Source: Rubritalea squalenifaciens DSM 18772 (GTDB taxonomy: Bacteria; Verrucomicrobiota; Verrucomicrobiia; Verrucomicrobiales; Akkermansiaceae). From it: a DNA stretch of 64,000 nucleotides. Of the stretch, positions 42,358 through 50,780 are shown piece after piece. Position numbers and translations under genes: made by a program. Where the stretch lies: the NCBI RefSeq assembly GCF_900141815.1, contig NZ_FQYR01000005.1:1-64000 (forward strand), in the 5' to 3' direction. The notes below the pieces were generated by a model. That model saw only the letters and a list, made by a program, of their open reading frames with translations, did not search any database and had not been told where the DNA came from. The first letter of the stretch is position 1. Each line of letters starts with the position of its first letter.

Positions 42358-42837
42358 TTACTGGATGATGAGACAGCAGGTGGCCATGGCGGCGATGCCT
42401 TCCTTGCGGCCAACAAAGCCCATGGTTTCGTTGGTGGTGGCCTTGATGCCGATGTCTTCTGGTTCTAGGCCGAGGGCCTCAGAGATGTTGGCTTTCATAG
42501 CCTCGAGATGAGGGAGTACCTTGGGGGCCTCGGCGATCAGGCTGGAGTCGATGTTCTGGAGGTCGGCACCCTTTTCATCTGCTAGCGCGCGGCATTTCTT
42601 GAGAATGTCCAAAGAGGAAATTCCCTCAATGGTCTCATCCTGCGGCGGGAAGTAGTAGCCGATGTCTGGCAGGCCGAGTGCTCCCAGCACCGCGTCAGCG
42701 ATGGCGTGGCAAAGCACGTCTGCATCCGAGTGACCTAACAGGCCTACTGAGTGAGGGATATCGACTCCGCCAAGGATGCATTTCCTGCCCTCGGCAAATT
42801 GGTGAACGTCGTAACCGATTCCTGTGCGGATCTTCAT
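42358..42837 (-). CDS. ispF: 2-C-methyl-D-erythritol 2,4-cyclodiphosphate synthase
   Basis: 159 aa, full length. RTGIGYDVHQF gives the metal ligands Asp and His, then LLGHSDADVLCHAIADA, SSLDILKKC and KATTNETMGFVGRKEGIAA. It performs the fifth step of the MEP isoprenoid pathway. It lies 6 nt from radC and 20 nt from the UPF0173 gene, all on the minus strand. Confidence 0.97.
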   Translation of the reverse strand: MKIRTGIGYDVHQFAEGRKCILGGVDIPHSVGLLGHSDADVLCHAIADAVLGALGLPDIGYYFPPQDETIEGISSLDILKKCRALADEKGADLQNIDSSLIAEAPKVLPHLEAMKANISEALGLEPEDIGIKATTNETMGFVGRKEGIAAMATCCLIIQ

Positions 42838-42857
42838 AGTCTATTGTCCTCTCAGAA

Positions 42858-43538
42858 TTAGATTTCGATGCTTTCTCCAACAGCTGGAAGGAAAAGGGAA
42901 AGTCCCTTGGATTCGAAGTGTTCACGGGCTGTCGCGTGGTCGATGGCGATCGGTGGGAAAGTATCGTAGTGCAGTCCGAGGATGTTCTTTGCACCTGCCC
43001 AGTCGGCCGCGATAGCTGCATCTTCATAACCCATCGTGAAGTTGTCCCCGATGCAGAGAGCTGCCCAGTCGATCTTGTGGAACTCGCCGATGAGTTTCAT
43101 GTCGTAGGTCAGAGCGGTATCACCTGAATAGTAGAAAGAACCTTCTTCGGATTCGATGACGAAGCCGCCCGGATTGCCGCCATAGCTGCCATCAGGAAGC
43201 ACGGAGGAGTGCACTGCATTGACGTACTTGATGGTGCAGAAAGGGAGCTGGATCTTGCCGCCGTGATTCATGGGGTGGGCATTCTCGATTCCCTTTTGTT
43301 GGAACCAGGAAACGATCTCGAAGTTGGAAATGAGAGTAGCGCCTGACTGCTTGAGGATTTGCTCAGCGTCTGCCACATGGTCTTCGTGTCCATGAGACAG
43401 GAGAACGAAATCTGGATTAAGTTGTTCGATGTCAATGGATGCAGCGGCTGGGTTCGGGGTAATGAAAGGATCAAAAAGAATGGTCTTACCAGCGATGCTG
43501 ACTGAAAAACAAGCGTGTCCGTAGAAGGTGACGTTCAT
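42858..43538 (-). CDS. UPF0173 metal-dependent hydrolase (MBL fold)
   Basis: 226 aa. VTFYGHACFSVSIAGKTILF and DPFITPNP are the family's N-terminus. The metallo-beta-lactamase HxHxDH site is SHGHEDHVADA, then MNHGGK and YYSGDTALTYDM. Function in the cell is unknown. It precedes ispF and is probably cotranscribed with it, radC and the lpxA paralogue. Confidence 0.92.
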   Translation of the reverse strand: MNVTFYGHACFSVSIAGKTILFDPFITPNPAAASIDIEQLNPDFVLLSHGHEDHVADAEQILKQSGATLISNFEIVSWFQQKGIENAHPMNHGGKIQLPFCTIKYVNAVHSSVLPDGSYGGNPGGFVIESEEGSFYYSGDTALTYDMKLIGEFHKIDWAALCIGDNFTMGYEDAAIAADWAGAKNILGLHYDTFPPIAIDHATAREHFESKGLSLFLPAVGESIEI

Positions 43539-43574
43539 GGGTTTACTATGTGGTTGCGGGTCAGAGATTAGAAG

Positions 43575-43604
43575 TAAAAAAGCCGCTGGATGACCAGCGG
43601 CTTT
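43575..43604 (-). terminator. Intrinsic terminator of the FKBP gene
   Basis: An 11-bp perfect stem AAAGCCGCTGG/CCAGCGGCTTT, 31 nt beyond the FKBP stop, ends in T's on the minus strand. Confidence 0.93.
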
Positions 43605-43635
43605 GTAGCAAATGAGTTAGATAGGCAGGGGCTGA

Positions 43636-44505
43636 TTAGCGTCCGCCTGCTGGTGGGTGACCTTGTGGAAGGCCGCCTGGGAATCCACCCGGGAGTCCTT
43701 TCGGAAGTTCACGCTTGGAGATGTCCTTCAGTTCCACTTCAAAGATGAGTGTGCTGTTTGGTGCAAGGACTGGTCCGTTGCGGCGTTCACCGTAGCCGAG
43801 CTTGGATGGGATGTAGAGCTTCCACTTGGCGCCTACAGGCATCATCTTGAGGGCTTCTGCAAAGCCTGGTACCACCTGCAGTGAGAATGGAATGGCTTCG
43901 CCTTCTGGAGATTTGTCGAACTCAGTACCGTCGATGAGAGTGCCGCGGTAGGACACGTGGAACTGAGTCTGCATGTCCATGCCGTTAGGGAGGTCTGCAG
44001 GTGCTTCGTATTTCTTGTCACCACCTTTTTCGAGAATCTCGTACTGGAGGCCAGAGTCTGTGGTGACTACGCCTTCCTTCTTGCCGTTTTCCTCGAGGAA
44101 TTTCTTTTCCTTCTCAAGGTTGTCTGAGGCGATCTTTTCTTCACGCTTCATGATGGACTCCTGGAGTCCACGCATAGCAGCTTGGAATTGTTCAGGAGTG
44201 TATTCAGCGTCATCACCACTCAGGGCTGCGAGAAATCCTTTGAGGAAAGCTTCCTTGTCGACGTCGGTAGGGTTGATGCCTGCACCAGCAAGCTGCATGG
44301 CGTTCTGGTAGCCGAGGCCGTAGGAGGAGATGCCAGTGACTTCTTCAGGCTTGAGTGCTGGAGCTTCTTCTTCAGCAGGCGCTTCCGCTTTTGTAGGAGC
44401 CTTTTCAGCAGGGGCTGCTTTGTCTGCTGCCTTCGCTTCATCTTGGGCGAATGCTGTGGAAGTAATGGCCAAGCCGAGGGCGGCGATACTGATGTGTTTT
44501 TTCAT
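43636..44505 (-). CDS. FKBP-type peptidyl-prolyl isomerase
   Basis: About 289 aa from the ATG at 44505, which begins a clean signal peptide (KKHISIAALGLAITSTAFAQ); the ATG at 44604 is not supported. An Ala/Glu/Lys-rich linker, an FKBP N-terminal dimerisation domain (SYGLGYQNAMQLAGAGI, FLKGFLAALSGDD) and an FKBP catalytic domain (VSYRGTLIDGTEFDKS, VVPGFAEALKMMPVGAKWKL, IPSKLGYGERRNG) follow. It ends in a Gly/Pro-rich tail. A periplasmic folding factor of the FkpA/Mip type. Confidence 0.93.
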   Translation of the reverse strand: MKKHISIAALGLAITSTAFAQDEAKAADKAAPAEKAPTKAEAPAEEEAPALKPEEVTGISSYGLGYQNAMQLAGAGINPTDVDKEAFLKGFLAALSGDDAEYTPEQFQAAMRGLQESIMKREEKIASDNLEKEKKFLEENGKKEGVVTTDSGLQYEILEKGGDKKYEAPADLPNGMDMQTQFHVSYRGTLIDGTEFDKSPEGEAIPFSLQVVPGFAEALKMMPVGAKWKLYIPSKLGYGERRNGPVLAPNSTLIFEVELKDISKRELPKGLPGGFPGGLPQGHPPAGGR

Positions 44506-44604
44506 GATTGTTCTTATGGTTGACGAAAAGTTAGGAGTCTTGTGGCGTGCTGTCGAGGGATAGTCCTGACTTATGGCACAGATTTCTATGATTACGAGCG
44601 GCAC

Positions 44605-45957
44605 CTAGAGGGTATATTGTTTCTTTGGTTTTGGGATGATGCACTCGGTCTGCGGCAGCCGGGCTGCGATTTGCTGCTGGAACCACTCGCTGGCGGGCTT
44701 GTCGCCGTGTACGAGAAAGACCTGTTTCGGGTTCACCCGGATGATGTAGTCGAGAATCGAATCGCGGGTGGCGTGGCCTGAGAAATCAAAAACTTCTACC
44801 GGGCAGTCCAGTACGACAGGGTCGTTTTCGGGGTTCAGGCGGACGATGTCCCCACGGCGTGTCTGGCGGATCTTACCGGCAGGGGATTCCGGGTCTGCGT
44901 AGCCCACGAAGAGGAGGGAGTTCTTTGGGTTGTTGATAAAGAACTGGGCGAAATTGTTGGAGATGGTCTTTTCCGTCATCATGCCGCTGGAGAGTGCGAA
45001 GATGGCGCCCGGGCGGTAGGAGATCGGTGTCTTCTTGCCTTTGCTGCCGGTCTGGACTTCCATGTCCTCCAGGATCTTGAAGTCGGGGATCTTACGGGCA
45101 GTGGTGGAGGCAAACTCGTCAAAGACCACGGTCATCTTGGTGCTGAGGCCGCCAATGTAGATCGGGGTTTGCTCAGGGATGCGACCATCCAGCTTGAACT
45201 TGTAAAGCATGGTGAGCACCTCCTGGGTTTTGCCCATGGCAAATACCGGGATGAGTGCGGAGCCTCCACGCTCAAGAGTGTCCAGAATGGCCTCACAGAG
45301 TTTGTCCTCTTCAGACTCACGAGTGTAGGACTCGCAGCGTGGGCTGGCGCCACGTGTGGTTTCAATGATCAGAGTGTCGATGTTGTCCTCCGGGAACTTG
45401 GCGCCGGTGATGAGAGTCTGGTCCTCAAACTGGATGTCTCCAGTATAGAAGATGCGCTTGCCCTGAGATTCGATCATCACTCCGGCTGAGCCAAGAATGT
45501 GTCCGGCATCATAGAGGGTAGCGGAGGTGTGCAGCGTTAGATCATGAGTTTGCTCGACTTCCAGATGCTTCCAGCGTCCTACCAGGCGGTCGAGTTCGCG
45601 GTGGCCGTAGAGTGGGTAGTCGGTGATCCCCAGTTCGGTGCGTTTGATTTGCATCACATTGACCGAGTTGTGCAGCAGGGCGCTGGCTAGGCCTGCCGTG
45701 GCAGCCGTCATATATACTGGCGCTTCGGGTTGATCACGCATCAGCACGGGGATGGTGCCAGCGTGGTCGAGGTGGGAATGTGTCAGGAAAATGGCATCTA
45801 CGCTGTTGTAGGGAACCTCATTCAGGCAGGGTATGGCCTCCTGGCCCTCTTCCTTGGGGTGCATTCCGCTATCGAGCACGATGCGGCAGTCCCCGGTATC
45901 TAGTAGATAGGAGTTGGCGCCGATTTCATTGTCTCGTGCTAGATTTTGAAAAAACAT
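44605..45957 (-). CDS. Beta-CASP metallo-beta-lactamase ribonuclease-like protein
   Basis: 450 aa. LTHSHLDHAGTIPVL is the MBL metal site, with later GSAGVMIESQGKRIFYTGDI and SGHATRD. The beta-CASP cap and the C-terminal RMMBL region (VFLVHGDKPASEWFQQQI) are present. It resembles RNA 3'-end processing and degrading enzymes of this class. It begins 99 nt upstream of the FKBP gene's start on the same strand. Confidence 0.9.
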   Translation of the reverse strand: MFFQNLARDNEIGANSYLLDTGDCRIVLDSGMHPKEEGQEAIPCLNEVPYNSVDAIFLTHSHLDHAGTIPVLMRDQPEAPVYMTAATAGLASALLHNSVNVMQIKRTELGITDYPLYGHRELDRLVGRWKHLEVEQTHDLTLHTSATLYDAGHILGSAGVMIESQGKRIFYTGDIQFEDQTLITGAKFPEDNIDTLIIETTRGASPRCESYTRESEEDKLCEAILDTLERGGSALIPVFAMGKTQEVLTMLYKFKLDGRIPEQTPIYIGGLSTKMTVVFDEFASTTARKIPDFKILEDMEVQTGSKGKKTPISYRPGAIFALSSGMMTEKTISNNFAQFFINNPKNSLLFVGYADPESPAGKIRQTRRGDIVRLNPENDPVVLDCPVEVFDFSGHATRDSILDYIIRVNPKQVFLVHGDKPASEWFQQQIAARLPQTECIIPKPKKQYTL

Positions 45958-46149
45958 GGTATTCAGTCTTGGGATGCTAGATTCCGTTATCCAAGGGGGG
46001 CATTTGCCTTAGCTAAGGCCTTGGGACGCCCGCGGAGTCTCTCTGAGATTCGGGGCAAAGGCGAGGTGATTTTCTGCCAGAAGGTGACAGGGGGGCCATA
46101 AAGACTCTTCTTATGTTGTCAAATTGTAAATTTTTGATAGAAATAATGA

Positions 46150-46371
46150 ATGGCTAAAATTAAAATTATACTCGGTGCTGTCGGTATGGCGGCGTTGTTC
46201 GGGATGAGCTCATGCTCACACCCGTGCCATCCATGTCATCAGTCTGCAAAAGGTTGCGATGTATGGCCTAAAATCCAGAGCCACGCACAGTGGGGTCACG
46301 TACAGAAGTATTGCTGCCCTCCACCAAAGCCTTGTACCTGCAGCCATGTGCCAGTCGAAGCGACCAAATAA
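46150..46371 (+). CDS. Small Cys/His-rich lipoprotein
   Basis: 73 aa. The signal peptide ends in a lipobox (FGMSSC), so the mature protein has about 53 residues and starts with the lipidated Cys. It contains nine Cys and six His (SHPCHPCHQ, KYCCPPPKPCTCSH), an unusual density that suggests metal binding or disulfides. The HPCHPCH segment looks like metal ligands. No family is recognised. A terminator follows. Confidence 0.75.
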   Translation: MAKIKIILGAVGMAALFGMSSCSHPCHPCHQSAKGCDVWPKIQSHAQWGHVQKYCCPPPKPCTCSHVPVEATK

Positions 46372-46438
46372 ATACATACAAATACGTATTCTATAGAACC
46401 AAATACCCCTGGTTTGACCAGCACGGTCTAAATGGTGG

Positions 46439-46477
46439 AACCCCTTTATCTGTTAAGATTAGGGGTTTCTTTCTTTT
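46439..46477 (+). terminator. Terminator of the small lipoprotein gene
   Basis: A 7-bp stem AACCCCT/AGGGGTT with a 15-nt loop is followed by TTTCTTTCTTTTT, 67 nt past the stop. Confidence 0.75.
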
Positions 46478-46542
46478 TGGGTAAAAAGTTCGGGAGCAGA
46501 CCGTGCCCGGACTGCCCCCGCTGAAGCAAGGTGGAGCTATGG

Positions 46543-48957
46543 CTAGTTCTGCAGCAAGCGCTTGAGCGCTTCCTCGACACTTTTGCGGGTGAGTGCATAG
46601 CTGGCGGTACGGTCGTAGCGGGCGATGTTGATACCGACCATTTTGCCCTCTCGGTTGTAGAGTGGACCACCGCAATCTGTGGCCCAGATCAGGGCGTCGT
46701 GGGTCAGGCACTCTGGGAAGTTCATGCGGCGTGTGCTTAGTTTGCCGCCCTTGGCGGAGATTTTCTGAGCGGTGGAGCTTGTGGCATTCATGGCGAAAAG
46801 TTCGCTGCCGCTGGCGTCTTCCAGAGTAGCAGAAATGATGAGAGTTTTCTCCTCCCTAAGGACGATCAGCTCGACTTTGTCTCCGGGAATGAATTTGCCA
46901 ACCTGTTCGGACAAGGCTTCGATATTGGCTACGGCAACCCCCTGGATGTGGGTGATGATGTCACCTTTTTTGATGCCAGCAGCTCCGGCGGGCAGGTGTT
47001 CGTCAGCTTCCTCGATGAGAACTCCCTTGTCGCTTTCATTGGTGGGGTGGGCCTTGATGCCAAGAACAGCCTTGTTTCCATTGCCGGCTCCGATGAGTTT
47101 CTCTGGAATGAGGCGAGGACGGTTGCCAATCACGCCAAGGGTGGATTTGTCTGCTCCCGGGCTAACAACCAGCTGCCCCAGATTAGAGGTGTTCTCAGTC
47201 CAAGTCGGAAGAGTGAGTTCTTGGTCTATTTTGAGTAGTGCCAAGTCGCTGGTTTCATCCTTGCCCATGACTTTAGCGGCAATCTTTTGGCCTTTTACGA
47301 GCAAGTGCACTTCTGCCTTGTCGCCGAGTTCACTGGCTTTGGTAAGTAGGAGACCTTCTTTACGAATGGGGGTCGCCAGGCAGACCTGAGCATCATCCAG
47401 ATAAACGGGAATGGCTTCCGGGGTCTTGGGGAAACTCTCGGAGATATCAGCAGCGCTGTCACCGAATTGGCCGGCAAGCTTGTCATAGTCGACCTTGTTG
47501 CTTTTCACCTGTTCGTCTTTGAGGAAGCCGAGTTCCTGGAGTTTGGCCAGGCCTTCGGGGCTGAGTTCTATTTTGAGCTCTCCCGTCTTTGGGTTGTAGT
47601 GGGAGTGATCCATCATGATGGCCAGAGCTTCATCGGTGAGCTTGCCATCGTATTTTTTCTGCAGGGCTTGCTTGATCACCTCATCCTGCTTGGCTTTCTT
47701 TTGTTTGGCCAAGGGGTCGAAACCAAGTTTCTTGAGACGTTCGAGATGTTCTTTCGTGAGGGGGAGATTGAGTTGCTTCTTCTCTGGGTTGTACTTGGCC
47801 ACGGAGATCATCAGGTCCAGGGCTTCAGCCGGGATGTCCTGTCCCTTGTATTGCTGTTTGAGCAGCTTTTCGATGGTCTGTTCCTCCTCGGTTCTCGGAG
47901 TTGCCGGCTGCTCGTTTGCCTGCTCCTTGTTTTTTTGATTCAGTTCTTCCAGTTGCTTGTTTTGCTCTTCGGTGATCAGGCCGAGTTTGACGAGGTCATG
48001 ACCGGCTGCGGTGATCTCCTTGAGGACTGAAGGCGTGATCTGAATGTTCATCGCTCCTGTTTTGGCATTGAGAGCGGAGTTCTTCAGGATGATGTCGATG
48101 ACCTCTTGAGGGAAATCTTCTCCGTATTGCTTGCGTAGGAGTTCGGAGGTCTGTTCTTTCTGTTCCTCGCTGAGTGTGCTTTTCTTCGCTTTCTTTTGGG
48201 CTTCCAGGGCATTCTTTTTGCCCAGTTCTCTAAGGGCATCGACCTCGGGGAGGGCTTTCTCTCCGCGGATGGTGTCACCCCACATGTCCATGATGATACT
48301 CAGGCGGGCGTGGTGATTAGCTAGAGCGCTTTTCGGGGAAACATTGCTAGTAATGCCTGCTACTCTGCCTTCGATGTCGAAGAGTGGGCCTCCGGAGTCC
48401 CCGGAGACCACGGTATTGTCCGTGATGAACTGTTTCACCCCTTGCCATTCGTGTAGGCCGAGTACCCTGCCCAGACGCATCGGGGCCGGGCGGTTGAGCT
48501 GCAGCCCGCCGCCATTGCCGTAGGCGACACACCAGTCGCCATCTTTCAGGTCACCCAGAGAATCTACCGGGCGGAGCGGGCGGTGTGGCCAGCCCCCTTC
48601 GGGTGCTGGGTCGAGAATGAGTGCCAGAGCTGTGTCGGACGCTTTGTCCGAGTAGACTGCGATAGCCTTGGCTCGATTTCCATCGGAGAGAATGACTTCA
48701 AACTCCCTGCCTTCGTAATCCACGCAGTGGTGGGCAGTCAGGATGAGGCCTTTCGGGTCGATGATGACGCCGGTTCCTTGGGCATTGCCAATGGACATGC
48801 CTACGGTGGCTTCACGGCAGGGATCGGCTATGGAGGCGGTGGCCGCCTCCAAGGATTTCAGATCGAAATGCTGTGTTGCGTCTTTGGTGAATGCGGAGAA
48901 ATTGCCCAGAGTGAGGGCACAGATCGTGAGGTAGTGCGGAGAGAGCAGAGTTTTCAT
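46543..48957 (-). CDS. HtrA-like protease fused to repeats, a pseudoprotease and PDZ
   Basis: 804 aa with a signal peptide. (1) Trypsin-like domain, about 45-210, with the complete triad: His 77 (LTAHHC), Asp 108 (ASDTAL), Ser 188 (GDSGGPL). (2) A charged, helical linker, about 255-485, with three tandem modules of about 50 residues (LLRKQYGEDFPQEVI..., LLKQQYKGQDIPAEAL..., ALQKKYDGKLTDEAL...). (3) A second HtrA-like barrel, about 505-620, which keeps an Asp (ETSDLALL) but has no His (LLLTKASEL). (4) A PDZ domain, about 631-712 (AHPTNESDKGVL, AGIKKGDIITHIQG). (5) The last part of the second barrel, with ATDCGGPL, where Cys 762 replaces Ser. It is probably a periplasmic quality-control protein whose second half is a pseudoprotease. 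Confidence 0.85.
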   Translation of the reverse strand: MKTLLSPHYLTICALTLGNFSAFTKDATQHFDLKSLEAATASIADPCREATVGMSIGNAQGTGVIIDPKGLILTAHHCVDYEGREFEVILSDGNRAKAIAVYSDKASDTALALILDPAPEGGWPHRPLRPVDSLGDLKDGDWCVAYGNGGGLQLNRPAPMRLGRVLGLHEWQGVKQFITDNTVVSGDSGGPLFDIEGRVAGITSNVSPKSALANHHARLSIIMDMWGDTIRGEKALPEVDALRELGKKNALEAQKKAKKSTLSEEQKEQTSELLRKQYGEDFPQEVIDIILKNSALNAKTGAMNIQITPSVLKEITAAGHDLVKLGLITEEQNKQLEELNQKNKEQANEQPATPRTEEEQTIEKLLKQQYKGQDIPAEALDLMISVAKYNPEKKQLNLPLTKEHLERLKKLGFDPLAKQKKAKQDEVIKQALQKKYDGKLTDEALAIMMDHSHYNPKTGELKIELSPEGLAKLQELGFLKDEQVKSNKVDYDKLAGQFGDSAADISESFPKTPEAIPVYLDDAQVCLATPIRKEGLLLTKASELGDKAEVHLLVKGQKIAAKVMGKDETSDLALLKIDQELTLPTWTENTSNLGQLVVSPGADKSTLGVIGNRPRLIPEKLIGAGNGNKAVLGIKAHPTNESDKGVLIEEADEHLPAGAAGIKKGDIITHIQGVAVANIEALSEQVGKFIPGDKVELIVLREEKTLIISATLEDASGSELFAMNATSSTAQKISAKGGKLSTRRMNFPECLTHDALIWATDCGGPLYNREGKMVGINIARYDRTASYALTRKSVEEALKRLLQN

Positions 48958-49070
48958 GTGATACTTGGATAGCGCTCTGAAATGCAGGTTTGTTTAAAGT
49001 CGTCAGATAATTGGTGATATTGGCCAAGAATTGAGGAGAGATTGATGTTGTAGTGGGCGTAACTATCAAG

Positions 49071-49925
49071 ATGTTCAGAGTCCTACCCGTTCTATTGCTA
49101 TTCTTGGTTCCCTCTTTCTTGCCAGCTTTGGCGAAGCAGAAGCCAGACGAGAATATTACCTACAAAGAGGTGGAAGGTAAGGATCTCCAGCTGCACGTAT
49201 TCTATCCAGAGGGTCATCAGAAAAATGATGCGCGCCCGGCCATCGTTTTTTTCTTTGGTGGCGGGTGGAAGTCTGGAGCGGCGCAGCAGTTCTACCCGCA
49301 CTGCGAGTACTTGGCATCCCGCGGGATGGTGGCGATCTCTGCCGACTACCGTACTGCGAAAAGCCACAAGACCCGTCCTCAGGAGTGTGTGATGGACGGG
49401 AAGTCAGCTATTCGTTACGTGCGCAGTCATGCCAGGGAGCTTGGGGTTGACCCTAATAAGGTGCTGGCTGGTGGAGGATCGGCAGGGGGTCACGTAGCTG
49501 CGGCTACTGCCACGCTGAAGAAGTATGATGATCCAGCTGATGATCTGAAAGTGAGTTGCAGGCCGGCTGCTCTGGTTCTCTTCAACCCTGTCTATGATAA
49601 TAGCGAGGCAGGCTACGGTTATGACCGGGTGAGGGACTACTGGAAAGATTTCTCACCGATGCACAATCTTAGCAAGGAAGTGCCGCCGACAATCGTTTTC
49701 CTAGGCGATAAGGACAAGCTGATCCCTGTATCTACCGCCGAGTTTTTCCAGGAGCAGATGAAGGAGCTGGGTGTAAAGAGTGAGCTGCATGTCTATCCTG
49801 GCCAGGAGCACGGCTTTTTCAATGCCAACAAGAGCGGGGGAAAGTATTTCAAGTTAAACTGTGTCGAGATGGATCGCTTCTTGGTCGAGCTTGGCTACTT
49901 GAAGGAGAAGCCGTCCAAAAAGTAA
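49071..49925 (+). CDS. Secreted alpha/beta-hydrolase esterase
   Basis: About 284 aa from the ATG at 49071 (a GTG at 49053 is open). Signal peptide VLPVLLLFLVPSFLPALA. BD-FAE/esterase type: oxyanion loop FFFGGGWKSG, nucleophile GGGSAGGH, Asp in GDKDKLIP and His in GQEHGFF. Such enzymes hydrolyse acetyl or feruloyl esters on polysaccharides or xenobiotics. Acting outside the cytoplasm, it could serve polysaccharide use. It is divergent from the protease gene. Confidence 0.88.
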   Translation: MFRVLPVLLLFLVPSFLPALAKQKPDENITYKEVEGKDLQLHVFYPEGHQKNDARPAIVFFFGGGWKSGAAQQFYPHCEYLASRGMVAISADYRTAKSHKTRPQECVMDGKSAIRYVRSHARELGVDPNKVLAGGGSAGGHVAAATATLKKYDDPADDLKVSCRPAALVLFNPVYDNSEAGYGYDRVRDYWKDFSPMHNLSKEVPPTIVFLGDKDKLIPVSTAEFFQEQMKELGVKSELHVYPGQEHGFFNANKSGGKYFKLNCVEMDRFLVELGYLKEKPSKK

Positions 49926-49940
49926 GCAGGGACTAGACAC

Positions 49941-49974
49941 AAAGAAGCCTTTCAGTGAACTGAAAGGCTTCTTT
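49941..49974. terminator. Bidirectional terminator
   Basis: A 14-bp perfect stem AAAGAAGCCTTTCA/TGAAAGGCTTCTTT with a 6-nt loop lies between the esterase (plus) and tRNA-Leu (minus), with T's on each side. Confidence 0.93.
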
Positions 49975-49982
49975 GAAAAGAA

Positions 49983-50070
49983 TGGTGCTCGAGGGGGGAG
50001 TCGAACCCCCACGCCCTTAACGGGCACTAGATCCTTAGTCTAGCGCGTCTACCAATTCCGCCACCCGAGC
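49983..50070 (-). tRNA. tRNA-Leu, anticodon AAG
   Basis: 88 nt with the 3' CCA encoded. Acceptor GCTCGGG/CTCGAGC pairs with one G-T. The anticodon arm CTAGA-CTAAGGA-TCTAG has T33 and G37, giving anticodon AAG. The long variable arm TGCCCGTTAAGGGCG is class II, as expected for Leu, and GGTTCGACTCC is the T-loop. The D-loop has GGTAGAC. A34 would be expected to be changed to inosine; a bacterial Leu(AAG) is uncommon. Confidence 0.93.
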
Positions 50071-50186
50071 GAGGTGTGATTTGGTGAGGCGGGTTGTAAT
50101 CGAAATTTGACCCATGGCAAGAAAATCTTTGCATAAAATGGCATTTTTTTTCGAGCCCCTGCCATCACCAAGTCAGGCAGAGTGGA

Positions 50187-50693
50187 TTAGCCTAATTTGG
50201 CGTTCCAGTCCTCGATGCGGTCTTTCTGAGCTTCGAAGAGTTCGTCAGTGCTGTCGTGGACTTCAATCGTCGTGATTGTGTCGCCTTGGGCGATGGAATC
50301 GACGACATCCTGGCCTTTGGAGACCTTGCCGAAGACGGTGTGGTGGCCGTCGAGGTGAGGTGTAGGGCCGTGGGTGATGAAGAACTGGGAGCCGTTGGTG
50401 TTCGGGCCAGCATTCGCCATAGAAAGAATGCCTGCGGAGTCGTGCTTGAGCCATGGCTTGCATTCACACTCGAACTTGTAGCCTGGGCCGCCCATGCCGG
50501 AACCGGTAGGGTCACCACCCTGGATCATGAAGTTGGCGATCACACGGTGGAATTTGATGCCGTCGTAGAAACCTTTCTTGGCAAGGTTGAGGAAAGAAGC
50601 GCAAGTCACTGGTGTGTCGTTGGCGAACATAGTGATGTCGATGTCGCCCTTGCTGGTCTTCATAGTGATTTTGATATCTGAAAGTTCACTCAT
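50187..50693 (-). CDS. Cyclophilin-type peptidyl-prolyl isomerase
   Basis: 168 aa. The catalytic stretch [19 protein letters not shown], then [37 protein letters not shown] and [12 protein letters not shown] are the cyclophilin signatures. No signal peptide, so it is cytoplasmic. A single gene between tRNA-Leu and the large orphan gene on the other strand. Confidence 0.95.
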   Translation of the reverse strand: MSELSDIKITMKTSKGDIDITMFANDTPVTCASFLNLAKKGFYDGIKFHRVIANFMIQGGDPTGSGMGGPGYKFECECKPWLKHDSAGILSMANAGPNTNGSQFFITHGPTPHLDGHHTVFGKVSKGQDVVDSIAQGDTITTIEVHDSTDELFEAQKDRIEDWNAKLG

Positions 50694-50780
50694 GGTGCCG
50701 GAGTCTCAAGCCTGAGCCTGCAAGATTCAAGCAGCAAGTTGCCTGAGCTTCGGGATTGCCTGTGTCTGAGCATTAGGATA

